From Chrysaora quinquecirrha (lineage: Eukaryota; Cnidaria; Scyphozoa; Semaeostomeae; Pelagiidae): a stretch of DNA of 64,000 bases. Positions 9,408 to 21,052 of this stretch are shown here, one piece after another; positions within the stretch are counted from its first letter, which is position 1; each line of letters starts with the position of its first letter. A program made the translations under genes and the position numbers. The DNA is taken from NCBI GenBank assembly GCA_014526335.1, contig JACTAT010000010.1, forward strand, positions 681,184-745,183, given 5' to 3'. Below the pieces are notes generated by a model that saw only the letters and a program-made list of their open reading frames with translations, ran no database searches and was not told the DNA's origin.

Positions 9408-12400
9408 TTTCAGGTAACACTCAGTGTTTTGAATGTCATGGATTTGGACATTTGGCCAAAAATTGTCCTTTTTTGTCGGGAAGAAACCCTGTTGGTCAAC
9501 AGAGATATACAAGTACATATACTTGTCATATTTGTGGTCGCAAGGGACATGTTGCAAGGTTTTGTAGATTTGCCAATGAAGCCAGAAACCAGGAGAAACC
9601 AGCAGAACAGAAAACAGCCCCTGCTGATGTGAACAAGAGACAAAAACTGTGCTTTGTCTGTGACCAGCCTGGTCATGTTGCAAAAGATTGCCCTGTCAAA
9701 AAGAGATTGATAGCTGAAAGGGCTGCCAAACAGTCTTCTAAGCCACCTGGTCCAAGTAGAGAGACTACCTTGTCAACAATATCACCAGCGAATAGTAAAG
9801 AGGCACTTATTATTGAAGCGAAAATGGCAGGAAAAATTACACAGTGCCTTATAGACACAGGAAGTCCTATAAATTTGATCAGTCAGCAACTATTCGCTGA
9901 GCTTTGGGATGCAAAGAAAATAGAGCCTAGCGACTTGGTGGCACATGCGGCCAATGGGCAACCCTTGGGTATTATAGGCAAAGTTTGTTTGGACATAAGC
10001 CTGAATGATAAAACTTCAAACCTGCCATTTTATCTTGTTGATGGAATTCAACCAGGAATTTTACTGGGTCTGACTTGGTTGATTGAAAATGAAGTACTTT
10101 TGGATTTAAAAGAGAAAAAACTGCTTTTTGCTGATGGTACATTAATTCCTATTTTGTGTAAATATTTTCAAGATACTGACTGTTTACCTGTTACTCTGGA
10201 AGATGATATTGTTGTACCGGCTTTCCATGAGGTAATAGCACCAGGAACTGTGCAAGGAAATTTTCATACAGATGGTATTTTGGAACCAAATGGGGTATGT
10301 GCTGACAAGGGCATTTTGATTGCTAGAATTTTGGTTTGTGGGACAACAAATTATGTTCCTGTACAGTTGGTTAACCCAGGTAAAGAAAGTGTTACTTTAC
10401 ACAAAGGCACCAAGATTGGATCCTTAGAGCATATTGAAACTGAGAAAACAGAATGCCCAATCAATGATGGTGAGCAACAGGCACAAAATTTGCTCACAAA
10501 ACTGGAAGATGTCCAGCTTTCATCTAAGTTGTGTCAAACGGAAAAAGACAGTGTAAAGAAGCTGCTTCTTGATTTTCAGGACATATTTTCCAGTGGATCT
10601 GCAGATATTGGACGCACCAATGTGGTGAAACACAGCATTAACACTGGGGATTCTCAGCCAGTGAAACAGCCACCACGCCGTCTGCCGTTTACTTTAAAAG
10701 CAGTTGTTGATAAACAAGTTACAGAATTGCAGGAAAAAGGGCTTGTGACAGAAACTGACTCACCATGGTCAAGCCCTGTAGTTTTGGTGAAGAAGAAGTC
10801 AGGTGAATGGCGTTTCTGTGTGGATTACCGCAGACTGAATGATTGTACAATCAAAGATGCTTTTCCTCTTCCTCGTATAGATGACATCATGGACAGTCTT
10901 GCTGGACAGAAGTATTTTAGCTCATTGGATCTAACGTCAGGATACTGGCAAGTTGAGATGGATAGAGACAGTCGTGATAAAACAGCTTTCAGTGTTCCAG
11001 GAGGGCATTACTCATGGAATGTTATGCCTTTTGGTCTATGCAATGCTGTGGCCACATTTCAGAGACTTATGTCCAGGGTTCTGGCTGGACAGATTGGAAA
11101 ACGAGTTTTTGCATACTTAGATGATGTATTGGTTACCGGCACTGATTTGGAAGATCATCTTTCTCTGCTTCGTTACGTCTTTGATGCATTCAGAAAGGCT
11201 AACTTGAAACTGAATTTCAGGAAATGTTCCTTTGTACAAGATTCAGTTGAATATCTTGGTTTTGTCATTGATGGCTGTGGCATTAAACCTAATGCGAAAA
11301 AGGTAGAAGCAATCTTGGCATATGAACAGCCTACCAATGTAGAAGAACTCAGAAGATTCATGGGATTGGTGAGTTATTATAGACAATTTATTTCTGGTGC
11401 GAGTGACATCATGTTTCCCTTGAATAAGTTGTTACAAAAAGGAGTACAATGGAAATGGAATGAAGCCTGTAATCAAGCATTCAAAGCCCTTAAACAGCAG
11501 CTGGCAGAAGCACCTTTACTACACTATCCTGATTTTACCAAACAATTTGTCGTTTATTGTGATGCCAGTGGTCAAGGTGTTGGTGTAGTGTTGGCACAAG
11601 AGGATCAGGAAGGTATAGAAAAAGTAATTGCCTATGCATCGAAAGCTTTTACGAAGAGTGAGCTAAATTGGACTGTGACTGAAAAAGAAATGTTTGCATT
11701 GGTATGGGGGCTCACCCACTTTCACGCTTATTTGTATGGAAACAAGGTTGTTGTCTACTCTGATCATCGCGCACTTCAGTGGCTTCGGAAGATGAAAAAC
11801 CCATCCGGGAAATTGGCAAGATGGATTTTAAGACTGGAAGAATATAACTTTGAAGTGATTCACAAACCAGGTAGACTTATACCACATGCCGATGCTCTTT
11901 CAAGGAAGCCGTTAGTGAATGCTGTTTTTGTAAGTGGATTTTGGTCTAAAGATGAATTCGCTGTGGCCCAGAGAGAAGATCCTGATCTAGATATTGTGAG
12001 AACATGGGTCAATACTGGCCAAAAGCCAGTTAAATTGTCTGCAGAATCTAGTTCAACCATGAAGACTTTGTACAGCATTTTTGACAAATTGTTATTGGAG
12101 GATGGTTTATTGTGCAGAGAGTGGATCAGTACTCAGGGGGAGGAGGTTAGACAAGTAGTTGTTCCTGAGATTTTACGGCTAGAAGTGCTGAAGAAAATTC
12201 ATGAATCTGTTGGCCATATGGGTATCAAGAAAACGTTTGCTGCTGTGCAAGAGAGATTTTACTGGCCGAGGTTCTTCAGAGACACAGAAACGTTTGTCAA
12301 CAGATGTGAAATATGTCTCCAGAATAAAGTAGTACCAAGACCACGGTGGCCACTCAAGCCAATTCAGGTCACCCCGATTCCATTTTATATGATTGGTATG

Positions 12401-13414
12401 GACGTTGTTGGTCCTTTGAAAGTTACCTCGCGTAATAACACATACATTTTAACGGTGATAGACTATTTTACTAAGTTTGGTGAAGCAGTAGCAATGGCAG
12501 ACCAAAGAAGTGAAACAATCTGCAGAGTTTTAGAGGAGATTTTCTCAAGGCACGGGATGCCCTCAATACTTCTTACTGATCAAGGCAGTAATATGGAGTC
12601 ACATGTAGTTGAAGCTGTTTGTAAAATGTTCGGCCTTGAGAAAAGGCACACAACAGCTTATCATCCACAATGTGATGGACTTGTTGAGAAATTTAATGGA
12701 ACGATCAAAACTCTTTTAAGATTACGCATGGATCGAGACAGAAAAAGTGAATGGGATGAGCATTTGAATTTTGCTTTACTGACATCAAGGGTTACGAAGA
12801 ATGAGTCGACAGGACTGTCACCTTTTCAGCTATTGTATGGCACACCTCCGCGTCTACCAACGGATTTACAAGCTGACCAAAACACAATATACTGGTCACC
12901 AGCGCAGGAACACCAGTACCTGAATAATCTACGTAACAGAACCGACATTCTGCGTAAGAAAGCCATGGAAAATATCAAAGTAGCACAGACTACTCAGAAG
13001 CAAAATTATGATACGAGATACAGAGCCAGAAGAGCTCAACCTTTGAGAACCGGAGACTTTGTTCTATTGAAAAACAACCGCGCACGGGGCTTTGATTTAA
13101 AGTATACTGGACCGTTTCAAATTATCCAGGTCATTGGAGGAGATTACAAAATCCGTTGTCAGAGAACCAGAAAAGAAAAGGTTGTACATTATGATCGTTT
13201 AAAGTATTTTATCCCGGGAATTGAACAAGAAGAAGATGAGAATATAAGTGAATCGGGTTCAGACGACGAAGAGTCTGAAGAAGATGTGTATAATTTCGTG
13301 TACAGATCTCAAGATCGCTTACAAGAGCCAGAAGTTGTTAACTTACGACGAAGCAACAGAAATAGAAGAGCACCAGACTTTTACGGAGAACCCGTAACGA
13401 GTGACTTAGTTTGA
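9392..13414 (+). CDS. pol: Gypsy Pol: zinc knuckles, protease, RT, RNase H, integrase
   Basis: The frame is open from 9392; the first ATG is at 9452, inside the first zinc knuckle (CFECHGFGHLAKNC), so translation probably enters from gag by a frameshift or by splicing. Two more CCHC knuckles follow (CHICGRKGHVARFC, CFVCDQPGHVAKDC). Next are protease LIDTGSP, RT with FAYLDDVLV, RNase H with VVYCDASG and YSDHRALQ, and integrase with an HHCC finger (HESVGHMG, CEICLQNK) and DDE residues in GMDVVGPL, LTDQGSN and LVEKFNGT. A C-terminal GPF module (LKYTGPFQII) and an acidic tail end it. No stop interrupts ~1340 codons, so the enzyme may be functional. Confidence 0.93.
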   Translation, partial: AGIRVISGNTQCFECHGFGHLAKNCPFLSGRNPVGQQRYTSTYTCHICGRKGHVARFCRFANEARNQEKPAEQKTAPADVNKRQKLCFVCDQPGHVAKDCPVKKRLIAERAAKQSSKPPGPSRETTLSTISPANSKEALIIEAKMAGKITQCLIDTGSPINLISQQLFAELWDAKKIEPSDLVAHAANGQPLGIIGKVCLDISLNDKTSNLPFYLVDGIQPGILLGLTWLIENEVLLDLKEKKLLFADGTLIPILCKYFQDTDCLPVTLEDDIVVPAFHEVIAPGTVQGNFHTDGILEPNGVCADKGILIARILVCGTTNYVPVQLVNPGKESVTLHKGTKIGSLEHIETEKTECPINDGEQQAQNLLTKLEDVQLSSKLCQTEKDSVKKLLLDFQDIFSSGSADIGRTNVVKHSINTGDSQPVKQPPRRLPFTLKAVVDKQVTELQEKGLVTETDSPWSSPVVLVKKKSGEWRFCVDYRRLNDCTIKDAFPLPRIDDIMDSLAGQKYFSSLDLTSGYWQVEMDRDSRDKTAFSVPGGHYSWNVMPFGLCNAVATFQRLMSRVLAGQIGKRVFAYLDDVLVTGTDLEDHLSLLRYVFDAFRKANLKLNFRKCSFVQDSVEYLGFVIDGCGIKPNAKKVEAILAYEQPTNVEELRRFMGLVSYYRQFISGASDIMFPLNKLLQKGVQWKWNEACNQAFKALKQQLAEAPLLHYPDFTKQFVVYCDASGQGVGVVLAQEDQEGIEKVIAYASKAFTKSELNWTVTEKEMFALVWGLTHFHAYLYGNKVVVYSDHRALQWLRKMKNPSGKLARWILRLEEYNFEVIHKPGRLIPHADALSRKPLVNAVFVSGFWSKDEFAVAQREDPDLDIVRTWVNTGQKPVKLSAESSSTMKTLYSIFDKLLLEDGLLCREWISTQGEEVRQVVVPEILRLEVLKKIHESVGHMGIKKTFAAVQERFYWPRFFRDTETFVNRCEICLQNKVVPRPRWPLKPIQVTPIPFYMIGMDVVGPLKVTSRNNTYILTVIDYFTKFGEAVAMADQRSETICRVLEEIFSRHGMPSILLTDQGSNMESHVVEAVCKMFGLEKRHTTAYHPQCDGLVEKFNGTIKTLLRLRMDRDRKSEWDEHLNFALLTSRVTKNESTGLSPFQLLYGTPPRLPTDLQADQNTIYWSPAQEHQYLNNLRNRTDILRKKAMENIKVAQTTQKQNYDTRYRARRAQPLRTGDFVLLKNNRARGFDLKYTGPFQIIQVIGGDYKIRCQRTRKEKVVHYDRLKYFIPGIEQEEDENISESGSDDEESEEDVYNFVYRSQDRLQEPEVVNLRRSNRNRRAPDFYGEPVTSDLV

Positions 13415-13539
13415 TTTCACGCAAGGACGCTTTTGCATGTATATAGTTATTTCAAATTTTGTCTTCTGTAAATATGTTATCATTTAACCCGCTGTTGTAG
13501 TTGATTGTAGTTGATTTTGTTAGGTAAAAGGACTGTTTT

Positions 13540-13551
13540 AGGGAGGGGGAA
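13540..13551 (+). other. Polypurine tract of the Gypsy element
   Basis: AGGGAGGGGGAA lies immediately before the 3' LTR, the position used to prime plus-strand DNA. Confidence 0.75.
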
Positions 13552-13761
13552 TGTGGAGAAGCTAACCCCCGTCTTTTGTAATTAAATAGTTACACTTGAT
13601 TGGTTTTTTGGACATGTTCTTTGGGAGGAGTAGTTTTTTGGAGTTTTTGGAAAAAGGATTCGAGTTGTTTTAACGTTTTTAACTGAGATTTATTGCTGAG
13701 GTTATTTAGAGAAAATAGAAAAACAACTTCTCTTCGTTTATTTGGTTCTTACTTCATGACA
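13552..13761 (+). repeat. Gypsy 3' LTR
   Basis: 210 bp, TGTGGAGAAG to CATGACA, then the GCGT duplication. By eye it is identical to the LTR at 20839-21048 of the duplicated block. Confidence 0.93.
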
Positions 13762-13765
13762 GCGT

Positions 13766-14652
13766 CATCCATACCACCTACAGTCTCAAAAATGTTACCA
13801 GTGAATTCAGCACTCCCGAAAACTTCAGACTAGCGTCAATCAATTTGCACAGATCACGTAATGTAAAAGAAAGTGAAAAGACAATGGCTGCCAAAAGTGT
13901 TGGAACGCCTGCGCTGAAATCGAATTTGCCTGTCTGCTAACACATCACCTCCCCCCTCCTCCCCCTCGAACAATGTTGTGTATGGTTATAATATCCTTTC
14001 AATTCCAGCTGCGCACGACTGCTAACAGAATATTCAATAGTTTCAACATTGTTTGAGGGGGGGGGGGAGGTTTTTCTCTTCAATATGCCAAGTTGAAGAA
14101 AAAAATCAGTGATTAGTACAATAAATCTAAGGCTTTCCAACTTCATTTGGCAGTCATTGTGTCCTTGCAAGCTGAGCTTCAGGCCATCACCACCACACAA
14201 CAAGTTTTTAACTCTCCATCTTTTTCGGGGCAGTACCAGGGGGAGGTGGAAGCGAAGTTGCGCATGCGTTCTCATTCTGATTCGAAACGAGGCAAACAGT
14301 GTCAGTTGATCAATGTATGGCTGCCAGACGGCCACAAACAGTGTATTTTGGAAAACACAATCTTCAATAATCGCCCATGTTTCTGGACAAAAAGTGAATT
14401 TTATTAAGGAAAAGCAAAAATTTGAACAACCAAATCGATTTTTCATGCATATTTGTGTGAATGGATTTTTTCAGAGACGAAAGACAACTGTCAAGCTCTC
14501 AAGCCAGTTCAACACCTAGGACAGCAAGCCTGCCAGAATCCTTACTAAAAATACGTACCAGTAGACTAATTATACCAAGCTGAGAATGAAAATAAAGTTT
14601 TTGGCACCAAGGTTTTTAGTTTGGTTGGCAGAAGGCCAACTATCAACTCAGA
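13766..14652. other. Duplicated flank, no gene recognised
   Basis: This sequence continues from 8470 across the Gypsy insertion and recurs at 21053-21929. It holds C-rich and G-rich runs (about 13947-13970 and 14055-14070) whose lengths differ between the two copies. A - strand frame of 169 codons covers it, but the same frame is broken by indels in the other copy and its composition is not protein-like. I see no gene. Confidence 0.55.
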
Positions 14653-15229
14653 TTAATACTTACCATGAGGGATACTTACAAGATAATATTGATGAATATC
14701 TTCAATGTTTTCAGGAAGTGGGCGTCAGTGCATCGGCCCTTAAACTGCCTGAATTCCAACCTACCGCTATACATCGGTGATTGGATGGGAAATACAATTT
14801 CCGGCCAATGCACCAGTCACCACGGAGAAAGAGCCGCGGGAATAGGGAAGATATGAGGCAGAGAGTAGTAGGGCAGGAAGATAATGCAGAGAAATCCAAA
14901 AATAAGTCCAACGGGCCTAGTAATGTAGAAGGCAAAGGCTACATAACCGGGCGGGTGGGAGGGAAATTGCTGAATTGTCAAGGAAAGGATTGAGCTTGAC
15001 GATGCCTCATGTGTCCAAGAGCAGGAATGACTGAATGACTGAAGGCACGTCGTAGCCCACCCAATATGATTATCATAAAACGGAAGGACTGCGATACGTC
15101 AATCACTATGAGAGCTAACTGACAGTAGGGAATCCGAGGGGGACTCCATCAAAGTTTGGGTCCCCAAATAAAAACATGTTCCCTCCTGGAGTATTAACCC
15201 CACTTAAACCTTCTTGTCTAACTGGTATT
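14653..15229. mobile_element. Internally deleted derivative of element A (577 bp)
   Basis: It begins TTAATACTTACCATGAGGG, as do copies 2 and 3, follows them for about 160 bases to CAATTTCCGGCCA, then has about 150 unrelated bases, and from about 14966 follows the last ~265 bases of element A to the common end CTAACTGGTATT. Both ends are retained and the whole middle is lost, as in MITE-like derivatives. Its right end abuts the left end of copy 2 at 15229. Confidence 0.75.
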
Positions 15230-18200
15230 TAATACTTACCATGAGGGATACTTACAAGATAATATTGATGAATATCTTCAATGTTTTCAGGAAGTGGGCG
15301 TCAGTGCATCGGCCCTTAAACTGCCTGAATTCCAACCTACCGCTATACATCGGTGATTGGATGGGAAATACAATTTCCGGCCAGAGGACACGAAGTGTAC
15401 CCACCACAATCACCGAGAACCCTAACCTATCTACCTATCTAGAGGCTACCTAAATACAAGAATGTCCGATTATCCCCAGTGGACGTGGACAAAACAAGGA
15501 ATTGAAGGAAGTCAACGAAGTAAAGTAAAGTAAAGCAAAGCTGAAAAAGAAGACAGAGAATTAAATAAAGCTATAGAAAAGCAAGCAGAAATACCAGCAA
15601 CCCACGTGCTGATATTGAAATACATAAGCCACCTTCGGGCTTGATATAGCCACCATTGGGCTAAAACACACAAAGGCCACCTCGAGCTTAACAAGCTCAC
15701 CTCGGCCATGAAAAGCCACCATGGGCAAAATTATAGCCACCTCTGGGCTAAAGCGCACAGAGCCTCTCGAGCTAATTAAGCTCATGAAGCTATGAAAAAC
15801 TTACCCATCACGGGTATCTTAGAGCCACCTTTGGGCTAAAACAAACGGACCCTTCTCGAGCTAATTAAGCTCACAAAGCCATGAAAAAACTTACCCATCA
15901 CGGGCATTTTAGAGCCACCTTTGGGCTAAAAAACAAACGGACCCTTTTCGAGCCAAAGAAGCTCATGAAGGCATGAAAAAAAAACTTCTCTATCACGGGC
16001 ATTTTACAGCCACCCTTGGGCTAAAAACAAACGGGGGCTTCTCGAGCTAATTAAGCTCACAAAGCCATGAAAAAACTTACCCATCACGGGCATTTTAGAG
16101 CCACCTTTGGGCTAAAAAACAAACGGACCCTTTTCGAGCCAAAGAAGCTCATGAAGGCATGAAAAACTTCTCTATCACGGGCATTTTACAGCCACCCTTG
16201 GGCTAAAAACAAACGGGGGCTTCTCGAGCTTATCAAGCTCATGAAGCCATGCAAACTTACCTAACACGGGCATCTTAGAGCCACCCTTTGGTTGAAAACA
16301 AACAGGATCTTCTCGAGCGTATTACGCTCATAAAGCCATGGAAAAACTCACCCCTCACGGGCATCTAAGAGTCGTCCTTGGCTGAAACCAATCTGGGCCT
16401 TCTTGAGCTAAACAAGCTCATGAAAGACAAGCCACGATGGGCATATTCCAGCAGCCCTTGGGCTGAGAATACATGGGGTCCCCTCGAGCTAAACGAGCTC
16501 CTCTGACCCTGAAAAGGTAATGGTACTGGGCGTCTTAAGAGCCCCATCTGGGCTGAAAATAACCAGGGCCCTTGAGCGGAACAAGTTCATCTGGTCCTGA
16601 AAAATTAGCCGTTATGGCGTCTTAAGAGCCCCATTTGGACTGAAACACCCCAAGTCCCTTGAGCTGACCAGGGTCCTCTGGTATTGAAGAGTGAGACGCA
16701 TTGTTGCCCTTGAGCTGACTAAAACCAAGGTCCCCTTGCGGTAACAAGCTCGTCTTTAAAACGAAGTAAACTAAATTAGGGCCTGGTCTCCATTTCGGAA
16801 CCTAATGTCAATTAGTGTTTTTTCATCATTTTCTCCGAGCAAAATTGTTTCTTTGTTTGTTTGTTTGTTTGTTTTGTTTTGTTTTTTTTTTTTTTTACAC
16901 ATTTATTTGAGAAAATAGGGCATTCTGCAAGTGTTCAATGTTTTTATCTTAGGTTCCACATCTTCTGCACCGAGAGCAATATCGTTTGCTTTGTAATTTG
17001 CTTAAAAATTAGCCTTCATGGACATCTAAAAGTGCCATCCTTTAGTTTGATTGATGTGAAATTGTACGACGGGACTCTTGATATGCCATCTTCCATGAGG
17101 AGCTTCCATCACTTCACAAACGGCACCTAGGGTCTTTAGCTTCATCACCATATTACGTCCATGTGGGTCCTCTAGCCTATTCAGGATTTTTGCTTTCTTG
17201 TTATTGAAATGAGGATTACCTTACCCCAAAGACTGTGGCTAAAAATCGGGCACAACTGCCATTTCTTCGCTGAGTTGTGGTGAAAAAACCAATACTAGAC
17301 TCTGGCAAAGCCAAAGTTTAGGAAATTTGTCATACACCCAATGCAAACCTCACTAGGGCTGAGATGGAGAGGGGCTACAAAAACCTCCTAGCAATCGAGC
17401 GGGGAAAATTGAATTCCTGCTCAAATTTATGTGGCAAGCTATAACAGCATCCCTGAAAGCTCCGCACAAAGAAAAACACTTATCCCGATACAGGGAGTTT
17501 AAAACCCAAACTTTTAAGTAAATCTTTTCAGGAAGATATCTTTGTATGTCACCACTTCCCGATTTTACGCCAAGATTCCTTGCATCTTGCATCTTGCATT
17601 TAGTAGAATTGCACAAGCGCTTCGCAATAACCCGCAAGAATATTCCCTATATGTTAGGGCTACGAACATGGACCCCAAGTGCCCCACATGGAGATACACA
17701 ATGGACTTCCCAGTCAGGTCACAAGATTTGACATCTGGGTGTATACCACAAGGACCACAAAAACTAAGGGGTTAATCCAAAAATGAGCCTTATAATTGTA
17801 AGTTATATAACCTTACATTAACACTTCATAACCGTCCACCAAAATGAATATTGCAGCCCACCAAAATGCAGTAAGTAGGAGCATGGTACCGTTGGGTTAA
17901 AAACTTGTGAGTCAGTCACGAAGATCTCACAAAGACCTCATACCAAATATCCAACTTGAAAAATCGTCTAACTAAAGGGAAAAAAGCCAAGGAAGAGCCT
18001 GCATCTTCCTCGAAAATAAGAAAACAACATTTTTTTTCTTGTTCATGCATTTTAAAACTTGACTTCCTACTCTCAAATTTCGGTTGTGCTGAATAATTAA
18101 GCCCTGCTTAACTTTCGGCAGCTGGGTACGCTGACTTGACGCTGGGAGATTAAAGCTACGAAGTTCGCTCACGAAAAATTGAAGGATAATACCCAATACG

Positions 18201-19950
18201 CCTTAGTCATAAGCATATCGGTAAACAGTAGCCTAAAAATGAACTGTGCTGTAACAAAGGAGATACACGTTTGTTTGTGTTTGTTGTTTTTATTTTTGTT
18301 TCGCTCTTGATAGGTACGAGGGCAGTCTTGACAAAAATACATCGGAAATTTTGTGCCATTTTATGCCATGGTACCATTTTCCGGAGAACAAAAAATTACG
18401 TTCTAATTGCAGTAAACTTAATGTGAATATCTGAAAACTATTCAAAGATAAAAGGATAAAAAAAAAAAGAAAAATCTATCAATCGCTGACCGGGCTACCC
18501 GGCTTAATTTGATGTCCTTAATTTTTTCGAAACATCAAAAATTGTACATGCAAGAGCGCTTCATGTTTCACGTGCTCATGCCTCGAAGAAACGCAGTGCT
18601 TCCTGTCTACAATTAAGTAAACATGGCCTTACAGCATACATCTAAATAAAACAACGCAGATTTTTGTGATTTGCATCAAGGTCAGGGTTCTGAGAGACCA
18701 AAAGGCTGATCTGTAATGAAGGAACTCTTTCGTCCACCACTCCTCCGTCATTTCAGTCAGGGCTCCAAAAGTCAACGTCGAAGTCGTGCAAAATATACTA
18801 TTAAAAGCTAATTACTAGCATCTTTTTCCTTAGTAGTGGTCCGGCCCACAGGGCATTCAAAAATCCCACTTAAGGTGGTGAGCTCGCAGGCCCTAAAACG
18901 TGTTGACTCTCGCCAGCCATGCTGGTATTCTGATGACTCCCTGCTGGGAAGCTACGAATTGATCAAAATCGATGTTTCGTTAATCAAAAACGATCAAAAA
19001 TTTACTGAAGAGTATCAGTAAATAAAGTATCAGTCTATAAGCGGAGTCAAATTAAAAAGGGGTGCATCAGAAAACGGTACAAAAACTAACGCCAAAGACT
19101 GGCAAAGGAAAAGGCATTGCAAGGCGCTGAAAAGCTCCGTTCCGCTGTACTTCCCTAAGCCTTAGGGGTTCTTCACGCTGTTATGACTGAGAAGTGTAAA
19201 GTCAGATTGACTAATTTCGTGAGGAAATGCAACTGTTTCTTTATAGGAATTGTTCAAAATTACAAATCCACAATACAATACGAATTGACTCTGTCGAATT
19301 TATCCTGTAACGTTCCAATAGGAAATTTAGCTAACTCGCAGCTTACGGTATCGAGAAATCCTCGCTCAAATTATTCTACCCCGTTTTGCCCTGTCCTGCA
19401 TTTTCTGCGCAAGGCAACGCTCACTAGCTGAAAATGCTAAATGGAGGAAATTATTAAAAAAACAATCCCTTGAGAAAGAAGAGCAGAAAACAACGACGGG
19501 AAAACTTGGCAAAGCTGTTGAAGCTTTATGAAAATTCTGCAAGTCTTTGTAAAAATACACAATCCTAGCAATAGCATGGAACGAACTCACCGAATAAACC
19601 AGGCAAAAACATCTAGCAAACTTGGAGGAAGACATTCACGAAACCATGATGAATCTTTGTTGATCAATGTAAAGACTTCATACTGAAAATTGCTGAATTG
19701 TCAAGGAAAGGATTGAGCTTGACGATGCCTCATGTGTCCAAGAGCAGGAATGACTGAATGACTGAAGGCACGTCGTAGCCCACCCAATATCATTATCATA
19801 AAACGGAAGGGCTGCGACACGTCAATCATTATGACAGCTAACTGACAGTAGGAATCCGAGGGGACTCCATCAAAGTTTGGGTCCCCAAATAAAAACATGT
19901 TCCCTCCTGGAGTATTAACCCCACTTAAACCTTCTTGTCTAACTGGTATT
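15229..19950. mobile_element. Element A, copy 2 (full length, ~4.72 kb)
   Basis: The only copy with both ends in a simple context: left end TTAATACTTACC at 15229/15230, right end CTAACTGGTATT at 19950. From 15755 it matches copy 1 almost base for base. The left ~400 bases include a GTAAA-type microsatellite (about 15521-15540). The left terminus TTAATACTTACCATGAGGGA resembles, in inverted form, a segment ~30 bp inside the right end (TTAATACTCCAGGAGGGAAC). No protein-coding potential is evident, so it would have to be mobilised in trans, if it is a transposon at all. Confidence 0.78.
15630..16755. repeat. Minisatellite of ~90-bp hairpin-bearing units (copy 2)
   Basis: The array is the same as at 1-1010, with its left end visible: it starts with degenerate units (AGCCACCATTGGGCT, CTCGAGCTTAACAAGCTC). 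Most differences from copy 1 are one- or two-base changes in A runs. Confidence 0.85.
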
Positions 19951-19954
19951 AAAT

Positions 19955-20701
19955 CCACAATGTGATGGAGTTGTTGAGAAATTTAATGGAACGATCAAAA
20001 CTCTTTTAAGATTACGCATGGATCGAGACAGAAAAAGTGAATGGGATGAGCATTTGAATTTTGCTTTACTGACATCAAGGGTTACGAAGAATGAGTCGAC
20101 AGGACTGTCACCTTTTCAGCTATTGTATGGCACACCTCCGCGTCTACCAACGGATTTACAAGCTGACCAAAACACAATATACTGGTCACCAGCGCAGGAA
20201 CACCAGTACCTGAATAATCTACGTAACAGAACCGACATTCTGCGTAAGAAAGCCATGGAAAATATCAAAGTAGCACAGACTACTCAGAAGCAAAATTATG
20301 ATACGAGATACAGAGCCAGAAGAGCTCAACCTTTGAGAACCGGAGACTTTGTTCTATTGAAAACAACAAGCACGGGCTTTGATTTAAAGTATACTGGACC
20401 GTTTCAAATTATCCAGGTCATTGGAGGAGATTACAAAATCCGTTGTCAGAGAACCAGAAAAGAAAAGGTTGTACATTATGATCGTTTAAAGTATTTTATC
20501 CCGGGAATTGAACAAGAAGAAGATGAGAATATAAGTGAATCGGGTTCAGACGACGAAGAGTCTGAAGAAGATGTGTATAATTTCGTGTACAGATCTCAAG
20601 ATCGCTTACAAGAGCCAGAAGTTGTTAACTTACGACGAAGCAACAGAAATAGAAGAGCACCAGACTTTTACGGAGAACCCGTAACGAGTGACTTAGTTTG
20701 A
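19955..20701 (+). pseudogene. Gypsy integrase C-terminus, 5' truncated
   Basis: This is the last ~245 codons of pol, including the integrase Glu region (VVEKFNGT-like), the GPF module and the acidic tail, without protease, RT or RNase H. One local stretch (about 20360-20375) reads KTTSTGFD where the full copy has KNNRARGFD, produced by indels in homopolymers that cancel out. It cannot encode a working enzyme. Confidence 0.9.
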
Positions 20702-20838
20702 TTTCACGCAAGGACGCTTTTGCATGTATATAGTTATTTCAAATTTTGTCTTCTGTAAATATGTTATCATTTAACCCGCTGTTGTAGTTGATTGTAGTTG
20801 ATTTTGTTAGGTAAAAGGACTGTTTTAGGGAGGGGGAA

Positions 20839-21048
20839 TGTGGAGAAGCTAACCCCCGTCTTTTGTAATTAAATAGTTACACTTGATTGGTTTTTTGGAC
20901 ATGTTCTTTGGGAGGAGTAGTTTTTTGGAGTTTTTGGAAAAAGGATTCGAGTTGTTTTAACGTTTTTAACTGAGATTTATTGCTGAGGTTATTTAGAGAA
21001 AATAGAAAAACAACTTCTCTTCGTTTATTTGGTTCTTACTTCATGACA
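20839..21048 (+). repeat. Gypsy 3' LTR, duplicated copy
   Basis: 210 bp, identical by eye to 13552-13761, followed by GCGT and the same flank. Confidence 0.92.
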
Positions 21049-21052
21049 GCGT

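Larger units (their letters stand above)
8471..13761 (+). mobile_element. Ty3/Gypsy LTR retrotransposon, near complete
   Basis: The element is 5.29 kb with two 210-bp LTRs that differ at five positions by my count (about 2.4%). It is flanked by a 4-bp target duplication GCGT (8467-8470 and 13762-13765). Order: LTR, primer-binding site, gag, pol with protease, reverse transcriptase, RNase H and integrase, purine tract, LTR. Removing it joins 8470 to 13766 as the old target. A 3' fragment of the same insertion, with the same downstream flank, recurs at 19953-21048, so the copy at 19953 arose by duplication of this locus and not by a second insertion. Confidence 0.93.
19953..21048 (+). mobile_element. 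3' fragment of the Gypsy element (duplicated block)
   Basis: It starts in the integrase at the equivalent of 12663 and runs through the 3' LTR (20839-21048), purine tract and GCGT flank. Left of it is the end of element A copy 2, so the interval equivalent to 4201-12662 is missing. Divergence from 12663-13761 is very low. Confidence 0.92.

Noticed and set aside
13937..14446. 169-codon - strand frame
   Set aside because: The duplicated copy (21466-21723) breaks the frame at homopolymers, composition is not protein-like and no domain is visible.
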